Assembly: GCA_029260575.1 (NCBI GenBank)
Contig: JAJDDB010000016.1
Span: 1-64,000 of the forward strand
Reading direction: 5' to 3'
Origin: Phycisphaerales bacterium
GTDB lineage: Bacteria > Planctomycetota > Phycisphaerae > Phycisphaerales > SM1A02
Length of the DNA: 64,000 bases
The notes beneath the pieces are model-generated. The model was not told the DNA's origin. It ran no database searches and was given only the letters and a program-made list of their open reading frames with translations. This document shows positions 8,434-17,156 of the stretch, in pieces (the first letter of the stretch is position 1; every line of letters begins with the position of its first letter). A program made the translations under genes and the position numbers.

Positions 8434-9912
8434 GTGGCAGAAAGCAAGCATTACGACCTGATCATCATCGGCGGCGGCCCGGCTGGATATGTCGGAGCCA
8501 TCCGTGCTGGGCAGCTCGGTCTGAAAGCTGCGTGTATTGAACGCAACAACCTCGGCGGCGTGTGCCTGAATTGGGGTTGCATCCCCAGCAAAGCCCTGCT
8601 GCACAACGCGGAGCTGTACAGCGAAGCGATCACGCATGGTGAGCAATGGGGCTTCGGGTTTGAAAAGACGACCGTCGATTGGACGAAAGTCATCGGCCGA
8701 AGCAGAGATATCAGCGGCAAGATCACGAAAGGCGTGGGTTTCCTGCTGAAAAAGAACAAGGTCGATCACATCGTCGGCCACGCAACGATCACCAGCGGCA
8801 AGACGGCGCACGGACCATGCACTGTTGAAGTGCGCAGCGCGACCGATGATTACTACCACGGCACGGGCGAAGGGAATGTTGAACAGACGGTGACGGCGGA
8901 TCGAGTGATCATTGCGACAGGCGCAGCGCCGCGGCCGCTGCCGAACATTGACTTTGACGGCAAGCTTGTGATCAGTTCCAAAGAAGCGATGAACACGAAG
9001 AAGCAGCCGAAGTCGATGGTGATTGTCGGTTCGGGCGCGATCGGGATGGAGTTTGCGTATTTCTACAACTCGTTCGGCACTGCTGTGACGGTCGTGGAGA
9101 TGCTCGATCGCATTCTGCCGATTGAAGATGATGACATTTCCAAAGCAGCGAAGCGCGCGTTTGAAAAGCAGGGAATCAAGTTCGAGCTTGGTTCGACAGT
9201 CAAGAAGCTGGACAAGAAGAAGGGCGGCGCAACGGTCACGATCGTTGATGCCAATGATGATTCCAAATCAAAGACTGTTGATGTGGATGTGATGCTTGTC
9301 GCCATCGGCGTGGGTGCGCGGTTTGAAGGTTTGTTCGATGACACACTCGGTCTGGAATTGGTGAAGGGTCATATCAAGACGGACTATCGCGATGTTGCTG
9401 AGCCGACGTACAAGACGTCAGTGCCGGGCATTTATGCGGTGGGTGATGTGATCGGCCCGCCGTGGCTTGCACACAAAGCGATGGAAGAAGCGGTGATCTG
9501 CGTGGAGCGCATTGCAGGGCATCATGCGATCAGCATGGACTACAATCAGGTTCCCGGCTGCACGTATTGCAACCCGCAGATTGCATCGATCGGCATGACC
9601 GAGCGGGCTGCGAAGGAGAAGGGTCTGGACTACAACGTCGGCAAGTACAACCTGCAGGCGCATGGCAAGGCAATTGCGATCGGCGCGACGCAGGGTTTGG
9701 TGAAGGTGCTGACGAGTAAGCCGTACGGCGAGATTTTGGGCGCGCACATCATCGGTGAAGATGCATCGGAGATGATCGCAGAATTCAGTGTGGCGACGCG
9801 CCTCGAAGCGACGGCAGAAGACATCATCTCGACGATTCATGCGCATCCGACGATGCACGAAGCGATTCACGAAGCAGTGCTGGATACGGAGAACCGCGCA
9901 TTGCATGCGTGA
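8434..9912 (+). CDS. lpdA: dihydrolipoyl dehydrogenase (E3)
   Basis: A 492-residue flavoprotein that reoxidises the dihydrolipoyl groups of 2-oxoacid dehydrogenase complexes or the glycine cleavage system, reducing NAD+. The FAD dinucleotide motif GGGPAGYVGAIRAG is at about residues 13-26. The redox disulfide GGVCLNWGCIPSK contains Cys44 and Cys49. The NAD motif is VIVGSGAIGMEFA. The C-terminal interface holds the catalytic pair HAHPTMHE. The start is GTG 8434, preceded by GGAAGGA. No E1 or E2 gene is adjacent, so which complex it serves is not shown. Confidence 0.96.
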   Translation: MAESKHYDLIIIGGGPAGYVGAIRAGQLGLKAACIERNNLGGVCLNWGCIPSKALLHNAELYSEAITHGEQWGFGFEKTTVDWTKVIGRSRDISGKITKGVGFLLKKNKVDHIVGHATITSGKTAHGPCTVEVRSATDDYYHGTGEGNVEQTVTADRVIIATGAAPRPLPNIDFDGKLVISSKEAMNTKKQPKSMVIVGSGAIGMEFAYFYNSFGTAVTVVEMLDRILPIEDDDISKAAKRAFEKQGIKFELGSTVKKLDKKKGGATVTIVDANDDSKSKTVDVDVMLVAIGVGARFEGLFDDTLGLELVKGHIKTDYRDVAEPTYKTSVPGIYAVGDVIGPPWLAHKAMEEAVICVERIAGHHAISMDYNQVPGCTYCNPQIASIGMTERAAKEKGLDYNVGKYNLQAHGKAIAIGATQGLVKVLTSKPYGEILGAHIIGEDASEMIAEFSVATRLEATAEDIISTIHAHPTMHEAIHEAVLDTENRALHA

Positions 9913-10170
9913 TGATTTGTGGTGGATTTTCGGAGTCAGCCGGCTTGCGAGACGGTGGCGATTTTGGATGCTGCGGCCACGCCGGGGCTGATTCTCAGAC
10001 ATTTAACGCACGACTTTTCCACCAGAAACATCTGGGCGTAAACACCTTGTGGGACTGGCGTTAGATATGTTTGCATATACCGAAAATACATATTCAGGTA
10101 TCGTGATTCGTCGACATTGGTTATGATGTTCGGTGAAGGTCGGGGAGGAAGGAGCCGATTGGAGGGCGTG

Positions 10171-10824
10171 ATGCCTGTGATAAGCCCGGTAACTTCATCT
10201 GTCACGACTGACGCTGGCTGGTTCTCGCAGATCTACCAGCAGGCCGGCGGTGATCCCGCACATCTTCCGTGGCGCACCGGCTCCCCAGCCACCGCATTGG
10301 TGAACTGGTTGAATGCAGTTGCGCCTTCGATGGTTCGCTGCGGATCGCGGGTATGCGTCATCGGCTGCGGCCTTGGCGATGATGCACGCGAACTCATGCA
10401 TCGCGGGTATGACGTTACCGCATTTGATTGTTGTGACTGTGTGATTGACGAAGCCAAACATGCAGATCCGAACAATGCGTCCAGTTATGTGCAGGCTGAT
10501 CTCTTAAAGCCGCCCGGCAGGTGGAGGCATCGATTCGATCTTGTTGTGGAAGTCAACAATCTCTGTTGGTGGTCGCCTGATCTTCGGCTGGCGATGATGA
10601 GCGCAACTGCGGATTTGTTGTCGATGCATGGACGGTTGTTGGTCGTCAGCCCGGCATGTGAATTCGGCGAAGCATCTGATGGCCCGCCCTGGCCGCTCAC
10701 CGAATCAGATTTGCTGGAAGCGACCGGCCTTGCAGGGCTGGTGCCCATAGAACCGGTCAGCGTGTTCTCCGATGAGCAATCATCATCACAACTGTTGATG
10801 CGCGGCACGTTCCGGCGGGCGTGA
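10171..10824 (+). CDS. SAM-dependent methyltransferase, class I
   Basis: The 217-residue product has the Rossmann glycine motif VCVIGCGLGDDARELMHRG, then a second acidic strand VTAFDCCDCVIDEAK, a YVQADLL segment at the adenine pocket and a FDLVVEVNN strand where motif IV is expected. The start pattern (WFSQIYQQAGGDPAHLPWR) resembles thiopurine-methyltransferase-like enzymes. The methyl acceptor is unknown. ATG 10171 has GGAGGG just 4 bases upstream, which is closer than ideal; in-frame ATGs at 10123 and 10126 are alternatives. The 258 bases before it are AT-rich around 10060-10100 and may hold the promoter. Confidence 0.8.
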   Translation: MPVISPVTSSVTTDAGWFSQIYQQAGGDPAHLPWRTGSPATALVNWLNAVAPSMVRCGSRVCVIGCGLGDDARELMHRGYDVTAFDCCDCVIDEAKHADPNNASSYVQADLLKPPGRWRHRFDLVVEVNNLCWWSPDLRLAMMSATADLLSMHGRLLVVSPACEFGEASDGPPWPLTESDLLEATGLAGLVPIEPVSVFSDEQSSSQLLMRGTFRRA

Positions 10825-10957
10825 GAAGAACTGGCCGCTAGATACGAACCCGGGAATTCGAAAACAGCAACAGTAGTTGTGACGTGCAGCGAGGACGCCA
10901 CCGGCTCAACGTGTGCGGATTCGGGTTTGCCACCAGCGGGAACGCTACACTGCGTGC

Positions 10958-12187
10958 ATGGCAGTTGAATTCAAACACGCGACACTGGACAACGGGCTGA
11001 CAATTCTCGGTGAATGTAATGTGGATGCGCACACCGCAGCGGTGGGTTTCTTCGTCAAGGCCGGGGCGCGCGATGAACGCACCGAACTGATGGGCGTCAG
11101 TCATTTCCTTGAACACATGATGTTCAAAGGAACGGAATCACGGTCGGCTGAAGAAGTCGATGCGCAGTTTGATGATCTGGGCGCTGATCACAATGCATTT
11201 ACGACCAGTGAGTTGACTGCGTTTTACGCGCACTGTCTTCCGGAGAAGCTGGAATCTGCGACGGAGATTCTTGCGGACATTCTTCGCCCGTCACTGCGCA
11301 CGCAGGATTTTGACAATGAAAAGAAGGTGATACTGGAAGAGATCGCAATGTATCGCGATCAGCCGTTCTGGGTGCTGTATGAACAGCTCATGGAAGCATA
11401 CTACCGGCAGCATCCATTGTCGCATCGTGTGCTGGGGACTGATGACACCATTACGACAATGACTGATGTGCAGATGCGCGAGTATTTTCAGCATCGGTAT
11501 TCCGCAGACAACACGGTGGTCGCGCTGGCCGGTGACGTCGCATTCGATTCCATGGTGCATCGCATCAGTGACTGGTGCGGCGATTGGGCGCGAACCGGTG
11601 CGCAGCGGGAATTCCCGATCGCGAACATTCAACCGGATGATCTTGACATTACGCTGGACAGTGTGCATGTGCACTACGGCATGATGCTGTGCAAAGCGCC
11701 TGGGCAACAGGATGACGAGCGCTATGCAGCGGGTGTACTCGCGCAGATACTTGGCGATGATGAAGGTTCACGTTTGTACTGGGCGCTGATTGAAACGGGC
11801 CTTGCGGAAATGGCTGGCGCTTCGTTTGATGGCCACGATGGCATCGGACATTACGTCGTACATTGGGTCTGCGGGCCGGACAATGCCCAAGAGGTTGAAC
11901 GCATCATCCGTAGCGAACTCAACAGTCTGGTTGATTCACTGACCGAAGATGATTTGCTGCGTATGCGCAACAAGATTGCCACGGCGGCGACGCTGCACAG
12001 TGAACAGCCGGCCGGTCGCATGCGCCGGCTGGGTACGATCTGGACATATCACGGTGCGTACCGCTCTCTGGAACAGGAACTGCAACGCATCGAATCGGTC
12101 ACGCTGGATGAGCTGCGCGATGTGAATGCGAAATACCCGATTCAGCCGCAGGTGGTGGGACGACTCTGGCCGGGCGAACGTTCGTAA
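10958..12187 (+). CDS. M16-family zinc peptidase (insulinase / processing-peptidase like)
   Basis: A 409-residue peptidase. The inverted zinc motif HFLEHMMFKG lies near residue 50, and the downstream region VILEEIAMYRD supplies the third ligand Glu expected about 75 residues later. The second half matches the inactive C-terminal M16 domain (QDDERYAAGVLAQILGDDEGSRLYWAL). These enzymes degrade or process peptides; this one has no signal peptide, so a cytoplasmic location is likely. ATG 10958 places the protein start at the family N-terminus (FKHATLDNGLTIL). It stands alone, downstream of the methyltransferase. Confidence 0.92.
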   Translation: MAVEFKHATLDNGLTILGECNVDAHTAAVGFFVKAGARDERTELMGVSHFLEHMMFKGTESRSAEEVDAQFDDLGADHNAFTTSELTAFYAHCLPEKLESATEILADILRPSLRTQDFDNEKKVILEEIAMYRDQPFWVLYEQLMEAYYRQHPLSHRVLGTDDTITTMTDVQMREYFQHRYSADNTVVALAGDVAFDSMVHRISDWCGDWARTGAQREFPIANIQPDDLDITLDSVHVHYGMMLCKAPGQQDDERYAAGVLAQILGDDEGSRLYWALIETGLAEMAGASFDGHDGIGHYVVHWVCGPDNAQEVERIIRSELNSLVDSLTEDDLLRMRNKIATAATLHSEQPAGRMRRLGTIWTYHGAYRSLEQELQRIESVTLDELRDVNAKYPIQPQVVGRLWPGERS

Positions 12188-12337
12188 AGAATCCGCACAC
12201 ATTCAACGTTTTCAGACACTCGTGAGCAAGGTCAGATGGGGCTGACGTTCGCATCGAGCTTTGATCGATGTTGTGCTGAAACACTTCGGGCCGCGTGACG
12301 GGATGTGCGTTCTGTCTTTATGCGCGTCAACGGTGAT

Positions 12338-13861
12338 TTACGCAGCGGATTGCGCGTGCGCACGGCGATTGGTATAGGTGCGCACACAATTGCGGCCTGA
12401 TTTTTTTGCAGCATAGACCGCCTGGTCAGCGACTTTGAGCAATTGCTCTGGCTTGGTCATGATTTTCGCCAGGGCGGGTTCGTACGCAGCAACGCCGAGG
12501 CTCATTGTGACGACGAGTTCTTCTGCCTCGCGGGATGTGCCGTTGAGCGACACCGGGCCGGCACAGATCGCTTTGCGAAGTTGTTCGGCAATCTCCGTTG
12601 CGGTCTTTCGATCCGCAGTGGGAAGGATGATCGCAAATTCCTCACCGCCGTACCGTGCGACAACGCCACGATCACCAATGCAGTCGCTCATTCGCTTTGC
12701 GATTTCGATGAGTACGCAATCGCCCGCCTGGTGGCCATGCGTGTCATTGACGGATTTGAAGTGATCGAGATCACAGAAAATCACTGCCATGCAGCCTTTG
12801 GAGGCTGCTGCGCTGTTGAATTGCTCATCAAGCGTGGTATCGAAGTGCATGCGATTGGCAACGCCGGTGAGTGCATCTGCGATGGTGCGCTGCGACAGCG
12901 ATTCGTTGTTTTCGCGGAGTTCCTTGTTCTCGCGTTCCATCCGCGTTTGCAGTTCGACGACGCGCACTTCAGCTTCAGCAAGGAGATCCTCAACATCACC
13001 TGCATCACCGATATCAAGTCGGAACAGCGACGAGAATTGTTCAACTGCTTTTATGACCGTACTGAGCAGGTCCTGAAGTTGCTTCGGCGTGATGTCAAAC
13101 CATTCCGAGGAATGTCGGATCAATGTGTTGCGCGGCCCCTCTGCATCCTTGAACATCAAGAGTATCGGAATTGAATTTGCAAGTTCGACTGTTCGTACGA
13201 GATGCATCTGGTCCGGAGCGACTCTCGACGAATTATGGTGGTTGCGAATGCACGCAATGAACTGTTGCGGGAACTTCCATCGTTCGGCAATGCGTGAGCC
13301 GACCGACGCGTGATCGATCTCAAACGTATCTCGCTCGATCTTTGCCAGTTTTCGATGATCGCCGTTGGTCTGCGCGATGGCTTGCACATACTTTGAACCG
13401 AGTACTCGATGCATCGCCACCATGCCGATGTCCTGCATCAAGCCGCCCAAAAACGCTTCATCGGGATCGCACTTCTGGTGAATTGCAGCAAGCTCTCGAG
13501 CTGCCACTGCGGTATACAGATCTCGACGCCAGTAATCCATGTAATCGAACTGATTGCTGTCGCTCGGGTCAGCCATCGTGTCAACAAGCGCAAAGCCGAG
13601 TACGAGCGTGCGCACGGTATTTGCGCCAAGATAGACGAGTGCCTGCTGAATTGTTGAACACGGCCGCGATAGGCCGTAATAACTCGAATTGACTGTGCGC
13701 AGAACTTTCGTTGCAAGGGCTTGATCATTCTGAATAACGCGGGCAGCCTCGCGCAGATCAACGTTGTCATCGCGCGTGAATTCAAGCACTTCAACCGCAA
13801 CGGACGGCAGCGACGGCAGTCGTGGGCTGGCGATAATTCGATCTAACGTTGACTGCTTCAT
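12338..13861 (-). CDS. HDOD domain protein fused to a GGDEF diguanylate cyclase
   Basis: A 507-residue regulator with two modules. The N-terminal HDOD domain (about residues 1-270) carries LPSLPSVAVEVLEF, QALATKVLRTVNSSYYG and FLGGLMQDIGMVAM. A short coiled segment (MERENKELRENNESL) leads to a C-terminal GGDEF domain with ARYGGEEF (GGEEF at 405-409). The active site is intact, so synthesis of cyclic di-GMP is expected. The usual RxxD inhibitory site upstream reads CIGD and appears lost, suggesting no product inhibition. ATG 13861 is preferred over 13951 because it begins the HDOD domain. No membrane segment is seen. Confidence 0.92.
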   Translation of the reverse strand: MKQSTLDRIIASPRLPSLPSVAVEVLEFTRDDNVDLREAARVIQNDQALATKVLRTVNSSYYGLSRPCSTIQQALVYLGANTVRTLVLGFALVDTMADPSDSNQFDYMDYWRRDLYTAVAARELAAIHQKCDPDEAFLGGLMQDIGMVAMHRVLGSKYVQAIAQTNGDHRKLAKIERDTFEIDHASVGSRIAERWKFPQQFIACIRNHHNSSRVAPDQMHLVRTVELANSIPILLMFKDAEGPRNTLIRHSSEWFDITPKQLQDLLSTVIKAVEQFSSLFRLDIGDAGDVEDLLAEAEVRVVELQTRMERENKELRENNESLSQRTIADALTGVANRMHFDTTLDEQFNSAAASKGCMAVIFCDLDHFKSVNDTHGHQAGDCVLIEIAKRMSDCIGDRGVVARYGGEEFAIILPTADRKTATEIAEQLRKAICAGPVSLNGTSREAEELVVTMSLGVAAYEPALAKIMTKPEQLLKVADQAVYAAKKSGRNCVRTYTNRRAHAQSAA

Positions 13862-14065
13862 AAAGAGCGATCTTCCCTTGCACTCAATCTCGATCACTGC
13901 TGCTGCACCGCACGTACTGGTCGTGAACACAGCAGACTGACCGGTCATCAATCGTGGAAGACCGACCCGCTCGAACTACTTAATCATCGGGTCTGTACAT
14001 GGCATGGCTGAGCGAACGCGCTGAACTCAGCAATATGGCGATATGAGACTGTGAAGCGATGTCGT

Positions 14066-14806
14066 TCAAACACGCAAGTCCGAGAATAGCGCCGTCATCG
14101 TCGCAGTTTGCTTACCCAACAACTCCCGATAATGCGCCGCCAACAACCGATTGGCCCGCAAGGCTGTTGCGATATTGGGTTCAGCGGGTAGTGCGTCACG
14201 CTGGGCAGCACGCAGCAATTCGACCGTAGCCCGGCGGACGCGCCAGCGATCGGGTTCGACCGTGTCAGCAACAACACCACCATGTCGTGAACTGAACGCA
14301 AGGGTTGTCGATGTATCGTCAATGATGCGCCCGGTCTGGGCGTCGTGAACCAGTTCCGGCCGATACCCGCATTCATCAAGTAGCGCGATCTGGAAGCGCA
14401 GCAGCACAGGCTGCGGCTGCTGAGCTGACTCAAACGCATCAAGTGAACTACTCAGCAGATCAAACGCAGCGGGATGCGGATCGTGATCGGTAAACATGTG
14501 CTGCACAAGATCGATCATGTACAGCGCGATGCGGTTGATGTTCAGGTCTGTGCGACCGGCACGGTACACCTGTTCGAGGTGCCACTCGGTGAGGGTCGCA
14601 AGATCTTTGCCCGGCTTGATAATTGCGACGACCTGTCCGCGCGTGAGAACATCGAACCCGCCGGAAAATCTGCTCTTTGGGCGTTTGGCTCCTTTGGCAA
14701 GCCCGCGGAAGAGTCCGATCTCACGACCGAACAGCAGAACTGTCTGCGATGTCTCAGAGAAATCCCAGCGCCGGATACAAATCGCGTTGTCGGAAGTCGT
14801 GGACAT
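14066..14806 (-). CDS. recO: DNA repair protein RecO
   Basis: The 246-residue protein matches RecO, which helps load RecA on SSB-coated DNA within the RecFOR pathway. The N-terminal OB fold reads SETSQTVLLFGREIGLFRGLAKGAKRPKSRF (visible here in parts from about residue 18). The helical part includes YRAGRTDLNINRIALYM and LLRFQIALLDECGYRPEL, a hallmark segment of the family. The C-terminus ends with a helix typical of RecO. ATG 14806 matches the family start. It is divergent from parA with a 107-base spacer that could hold both promoters. Confidence 0.9.
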   Translation of the reverse strand: MSTTSDNAICIRRWDFSETSQTVLLFGREIGLFRGLAKGAKRPKSRFSGGFDVLTRGQVVAIIKPGKDLATLTEWHLEQVYRAGRTDLNINRIALYMIDLVQHMFTDHDPHPAAFDLLSSSLDAFESAQQPQPVLLRFQIALLDECGYRPELVHDAQTGRIIDDTSTTLAFSSRHGGVVADTVEPDRWRVRRATVELLRAAQRDALPAEPNIATALRANRLLAAHYRELLGKQTATMTALFSDLRV

Positions 14807-14913
14807 GGGTCACAAACGATTGAGCGAGGCCGTCGCGGCAATATGCTGCGCACGACCTGCCGTCAAGATGGAAGTTTCCGGGTACGGATGGACGATACGC
14901 TATATTCCCGCCC

Positions 14914-15993
14914 ATGTCCGCAGCCGACCAGACACCAACGACGCCACGCATCATTGCGCTGATGAATCAGAAGGGCGGGGTGGGCAAAACGACCACGACC
15001 GTGAACCTCGGTTCGGTGCTTTCGCAGGCGGGCAAGCGTGTCTGCCTGATCGATCTGGACCCGCAAGCCCACCTGACGCTGCACCTGGGTGTGGATGATG
15101 AGCAGATTGACTGCACGGTATATGACCTGCTGGTTGATCCGCAATGCACAGCCGAGCAGGCAATTGTGCATGCGCGCGAGAATCTTGATGCGATTCTTGC
15201 GGAAGTTGATCTGGCCGGTGCTGAGCCGGAGCTTGCCGCGGTTGATGATCGGCAGCGCATTCTTCGGCGCAAGTTCGATGTGATTGCGGATCGGTATGAC
15301 TACGTTCTGATCGATTGCCCGCCGAGCCTTGGGTTGCTGACACTGAATGCTTTGGCTTTGGCGCACGAAGTTGTCGTGCCGATGCAGGCGCATTTCCTTG
15401 CGCTACAGGGTGTGGGCAAGCTGCTGGAAACCGTCGGTTTGGTGTGTCAGCGTGTGAATCCGAAACTGCGCGTCAGTGGCGTTGTGCTGTGCATGCACGA
15501 AAGTCAGACAACACTTGCAAAGGAAGTCCTAGCTGATCTTGATGCGTTCTTTGAAGCGTCGCGACAGCAGGACGTGCCCTGGCGTGATTGTCAGGTGTTG
15601 CGCCCGCCGGTTCGTCGGAATATCAAACTCGCAGAAGCGCCGAGTTTCGGGCAGACAATTCTTGAGTATGAACCGAGCTGTCCCGGTGCGAAGGATTATG
15701 TGGAGCTCGCAGCAAGTGTAGTTGCGCTAGGCGGAGCGGCACTTGGCGTGAAGACGCACGCTGGAGCGGATGCTGCGTTGCCCATTGAAGATGATGCGGC
15801 GCAGCGGAAACGCGCTACCCCACACGCGACGGGTAATGGTGTGCCCGCGGTGAAGAGCGCTGCGGGTCAGGTGGAGCCGAAGCCGATGGATGCGCCGGTG
15901 ACGCCGGAGCAGCAGCAGGCTGCCGATGCTGCGATTCGCGCGGCGCGTGTTGCTGCACCCGAACCTGATGCAGGCGCGCAAACTGAAAAATGA
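14914..15993 (+). CDS. parA: ParA/Soj-family partition ATPase
   Basis: A 359-residue deviant Walker A ATPase: NQKGGVGKTTTTVNLG with the signature lysine, VCLIDLDPQAH for A-prime, and VLIDCPPSLGLLTLNAL for Walker B. Later comes RRNIKLAEAPSFGQTI, characteristic of chromosomal ParA/Soj. The last 85 or so residues are a low-complexity tail rich in Ala, Pro and Gln that is not part of the fold. No parB follows. Instead the stop overlaps the next start (ATGA at 15990-15993), coupling it to a VanZ-like gene and murJ. A role in positioning a cell-envelope or DNA cargo is therefore uncertain. Confidence 0.88.
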   Translation: MSAADQTPTTPRIIALMNQKGGVGKTTTTVNLGSVLSQAGKRVCLIDLDPQAHLTLHLGVDDEQIDCTVYDLLVDPQCTAEQAIVHARENLDAILAEVDLAGAEPELAAVDDRQRILRRKFDVIADRYDYVLIDCPPSLGLLTLNALALAHEVVVPMQAHFLALQGVGKLLETVGLVCQRVNPKLRVSGVVLCMHESQTTLAKEVLADLDAFFEASRQQDVPWRDCQVLRPPVRRNIKLAEAPSFGQTILEYEPSCPGAKDYVELAASVVALGGAALGVKTHAGADAALPIEDDAAQRKRATPHATGNGVPAVKSAAGQVEPKPMDAPVTPEQQQAADAAIRAARVAAPEPDAGAQTEK

Positions 15994-17156
15994 AGAGCGC
16001 TGCGCACGTGCCGGCTGCTGATGCGCCGCCGAGGAATGTCATTCGGCAGCGGGCGGTTCGGTACTGGCGGCTGGTGACGCTGGTGTATGTGATTGCGCTG
16101 ACACTGGGCACGCACTGGCCGGAGTTGCAGGTGAGCGTGGGCGACGGACCGCCGCCGGACAAGGTGCTGCATCTGTTTGCGTTCGGCGGGCTGACGCTGC
16201 TCTTGTGGCAGTGTCGGTTTGTATCGCGGGTGTTGCTTGTCGGGTTGATTGCTGCAGTGTGGGTGTTGCTGGATGAATGGACGCAGTCGCTGCCAAGTCT
16301 GAATCGGCAAAGTTCGTGGACGGATGTTGTTGCGGGGTTGGCGGGTGTGGTGTGCGCGGTGTTGTGGTTGTGGGCAACGATGCCGATAGGCGGACAACTT
16401 TCGCGCTGGCGGCGTGCGCTGTTTGATCAGATCGTTGACACGAGATTGAGCCGACTCAATGGGTGGTTGCATTTGGGTTGTATAGCAACGCTGGACGCGA
16501 TCATGGCTGCGGTGCTGAGCATCATGCTCATAGCCCCCACGCAGAAAGAGCCACAGGTAACGATTCTCATCGCATTCTGCCTCGGGTTCATCTTTGGAGT
16601 GCACGATGCGTTCAGCAAGTGGTGGCGTCAGGACGCGATACGCATGCGAGAAGCAAAACGCTGCTTCGTTTGTTGCGCAAGTTGTGCAACCGTCACATAC
16701 GAGCAATCAGGGTACGGAATATGTTCGAACTGCAGTGCGACTGTTCATGAAGCGCAGTGGAGCGCCACAGCATCGTTGTCCCGACGCCGTGTCTGGTGGC
16801 TGCGATTCTCCAGCGTATGCTTTTTTCTAATGTTCGTGGTTTGTCTGAAGCTTCTTCTTGTCATCGCTGAGTTGCTCGCAGGCTCACGCCTGGGTGATCC
16901 TCTCATTACAGTCATCAGCGAACATCGATTGGAGACCATAGTGCAATTGACGCTTGTGTGTCTACCGTTTGCTGCAGCGGTTCGAGCACATCGCGAGTTA
17001 CTCCGCAGCGGCTTTGATCTGCAAGGCAATGTGTGCGTGCAATGCGGTTATGTGCTCAAGGGCCTACCTGTCACGGGCAGCGTTGGCCGATGTCCGGAAT
17101 GTGCGGCGGAGTTCGTTCGACTGGATACATCGCAACACGGTAATGACGACACATGA
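15990..17156 (+). CDS. VanZ-like membrane protein with C-terminal zinc ribbon
   Basis: The 388-residue protein begins with a VanZ-like four-helix region (RLVTLVYVIALTLGTHWPEL, DKVLHLFAFGGLTLLLW, VLLDEWTQSLPSLNRQSSWTD). The acidic VLLDEWTQ and the His in KVLHLF are characteristic of VanZ. Further hydrophobic segments follow, a Cys-rich middle (CFVCCASCATVTYEQSGYGICSNCSA), and a terminal CVQCGYVLKGLP...GRCPEC zinc ribbon. It is translationally coupled on both sides: ATGA with parA, and ATGA with murJ at 17153. An envelope role is inferred from murJ; biochemical function is unknown. Confidence 0.8.
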   Translation: MKSAAHVPAADAPPRNVIRQRAVRYWRLVTLVYVIALTLGTHWPELQVSVGDGPPPDKVLHLFAFGGLTLLLWQCRFVSRVLLVGLIAAVWVLLDEWTQSLPSLNRQSSWTDVVAGLAGVVCAVLWLWATMPIGGQLSRWRRALFDQIVDTRLSRLNGWLHLGCIATLDAIMAAVLSIMLIAPTQKEPQVTILIAFCLGFIFGVHDAFSKWWRQDAIRMREAKRCFVCCASCATVTYEQSGYGICSNCSATVHEAQWSATASLSRRRVWWLRFSSVCFFLMFVVCLKLLLVIAELLAGSRLGDPLITVISEHRLETIVQLTLVCLPFAAAVRAHRELLRSGFDLQGNVCVQCGYVLKGLPVTGSVGRCPECAAEFVRLDTSQHGNDDT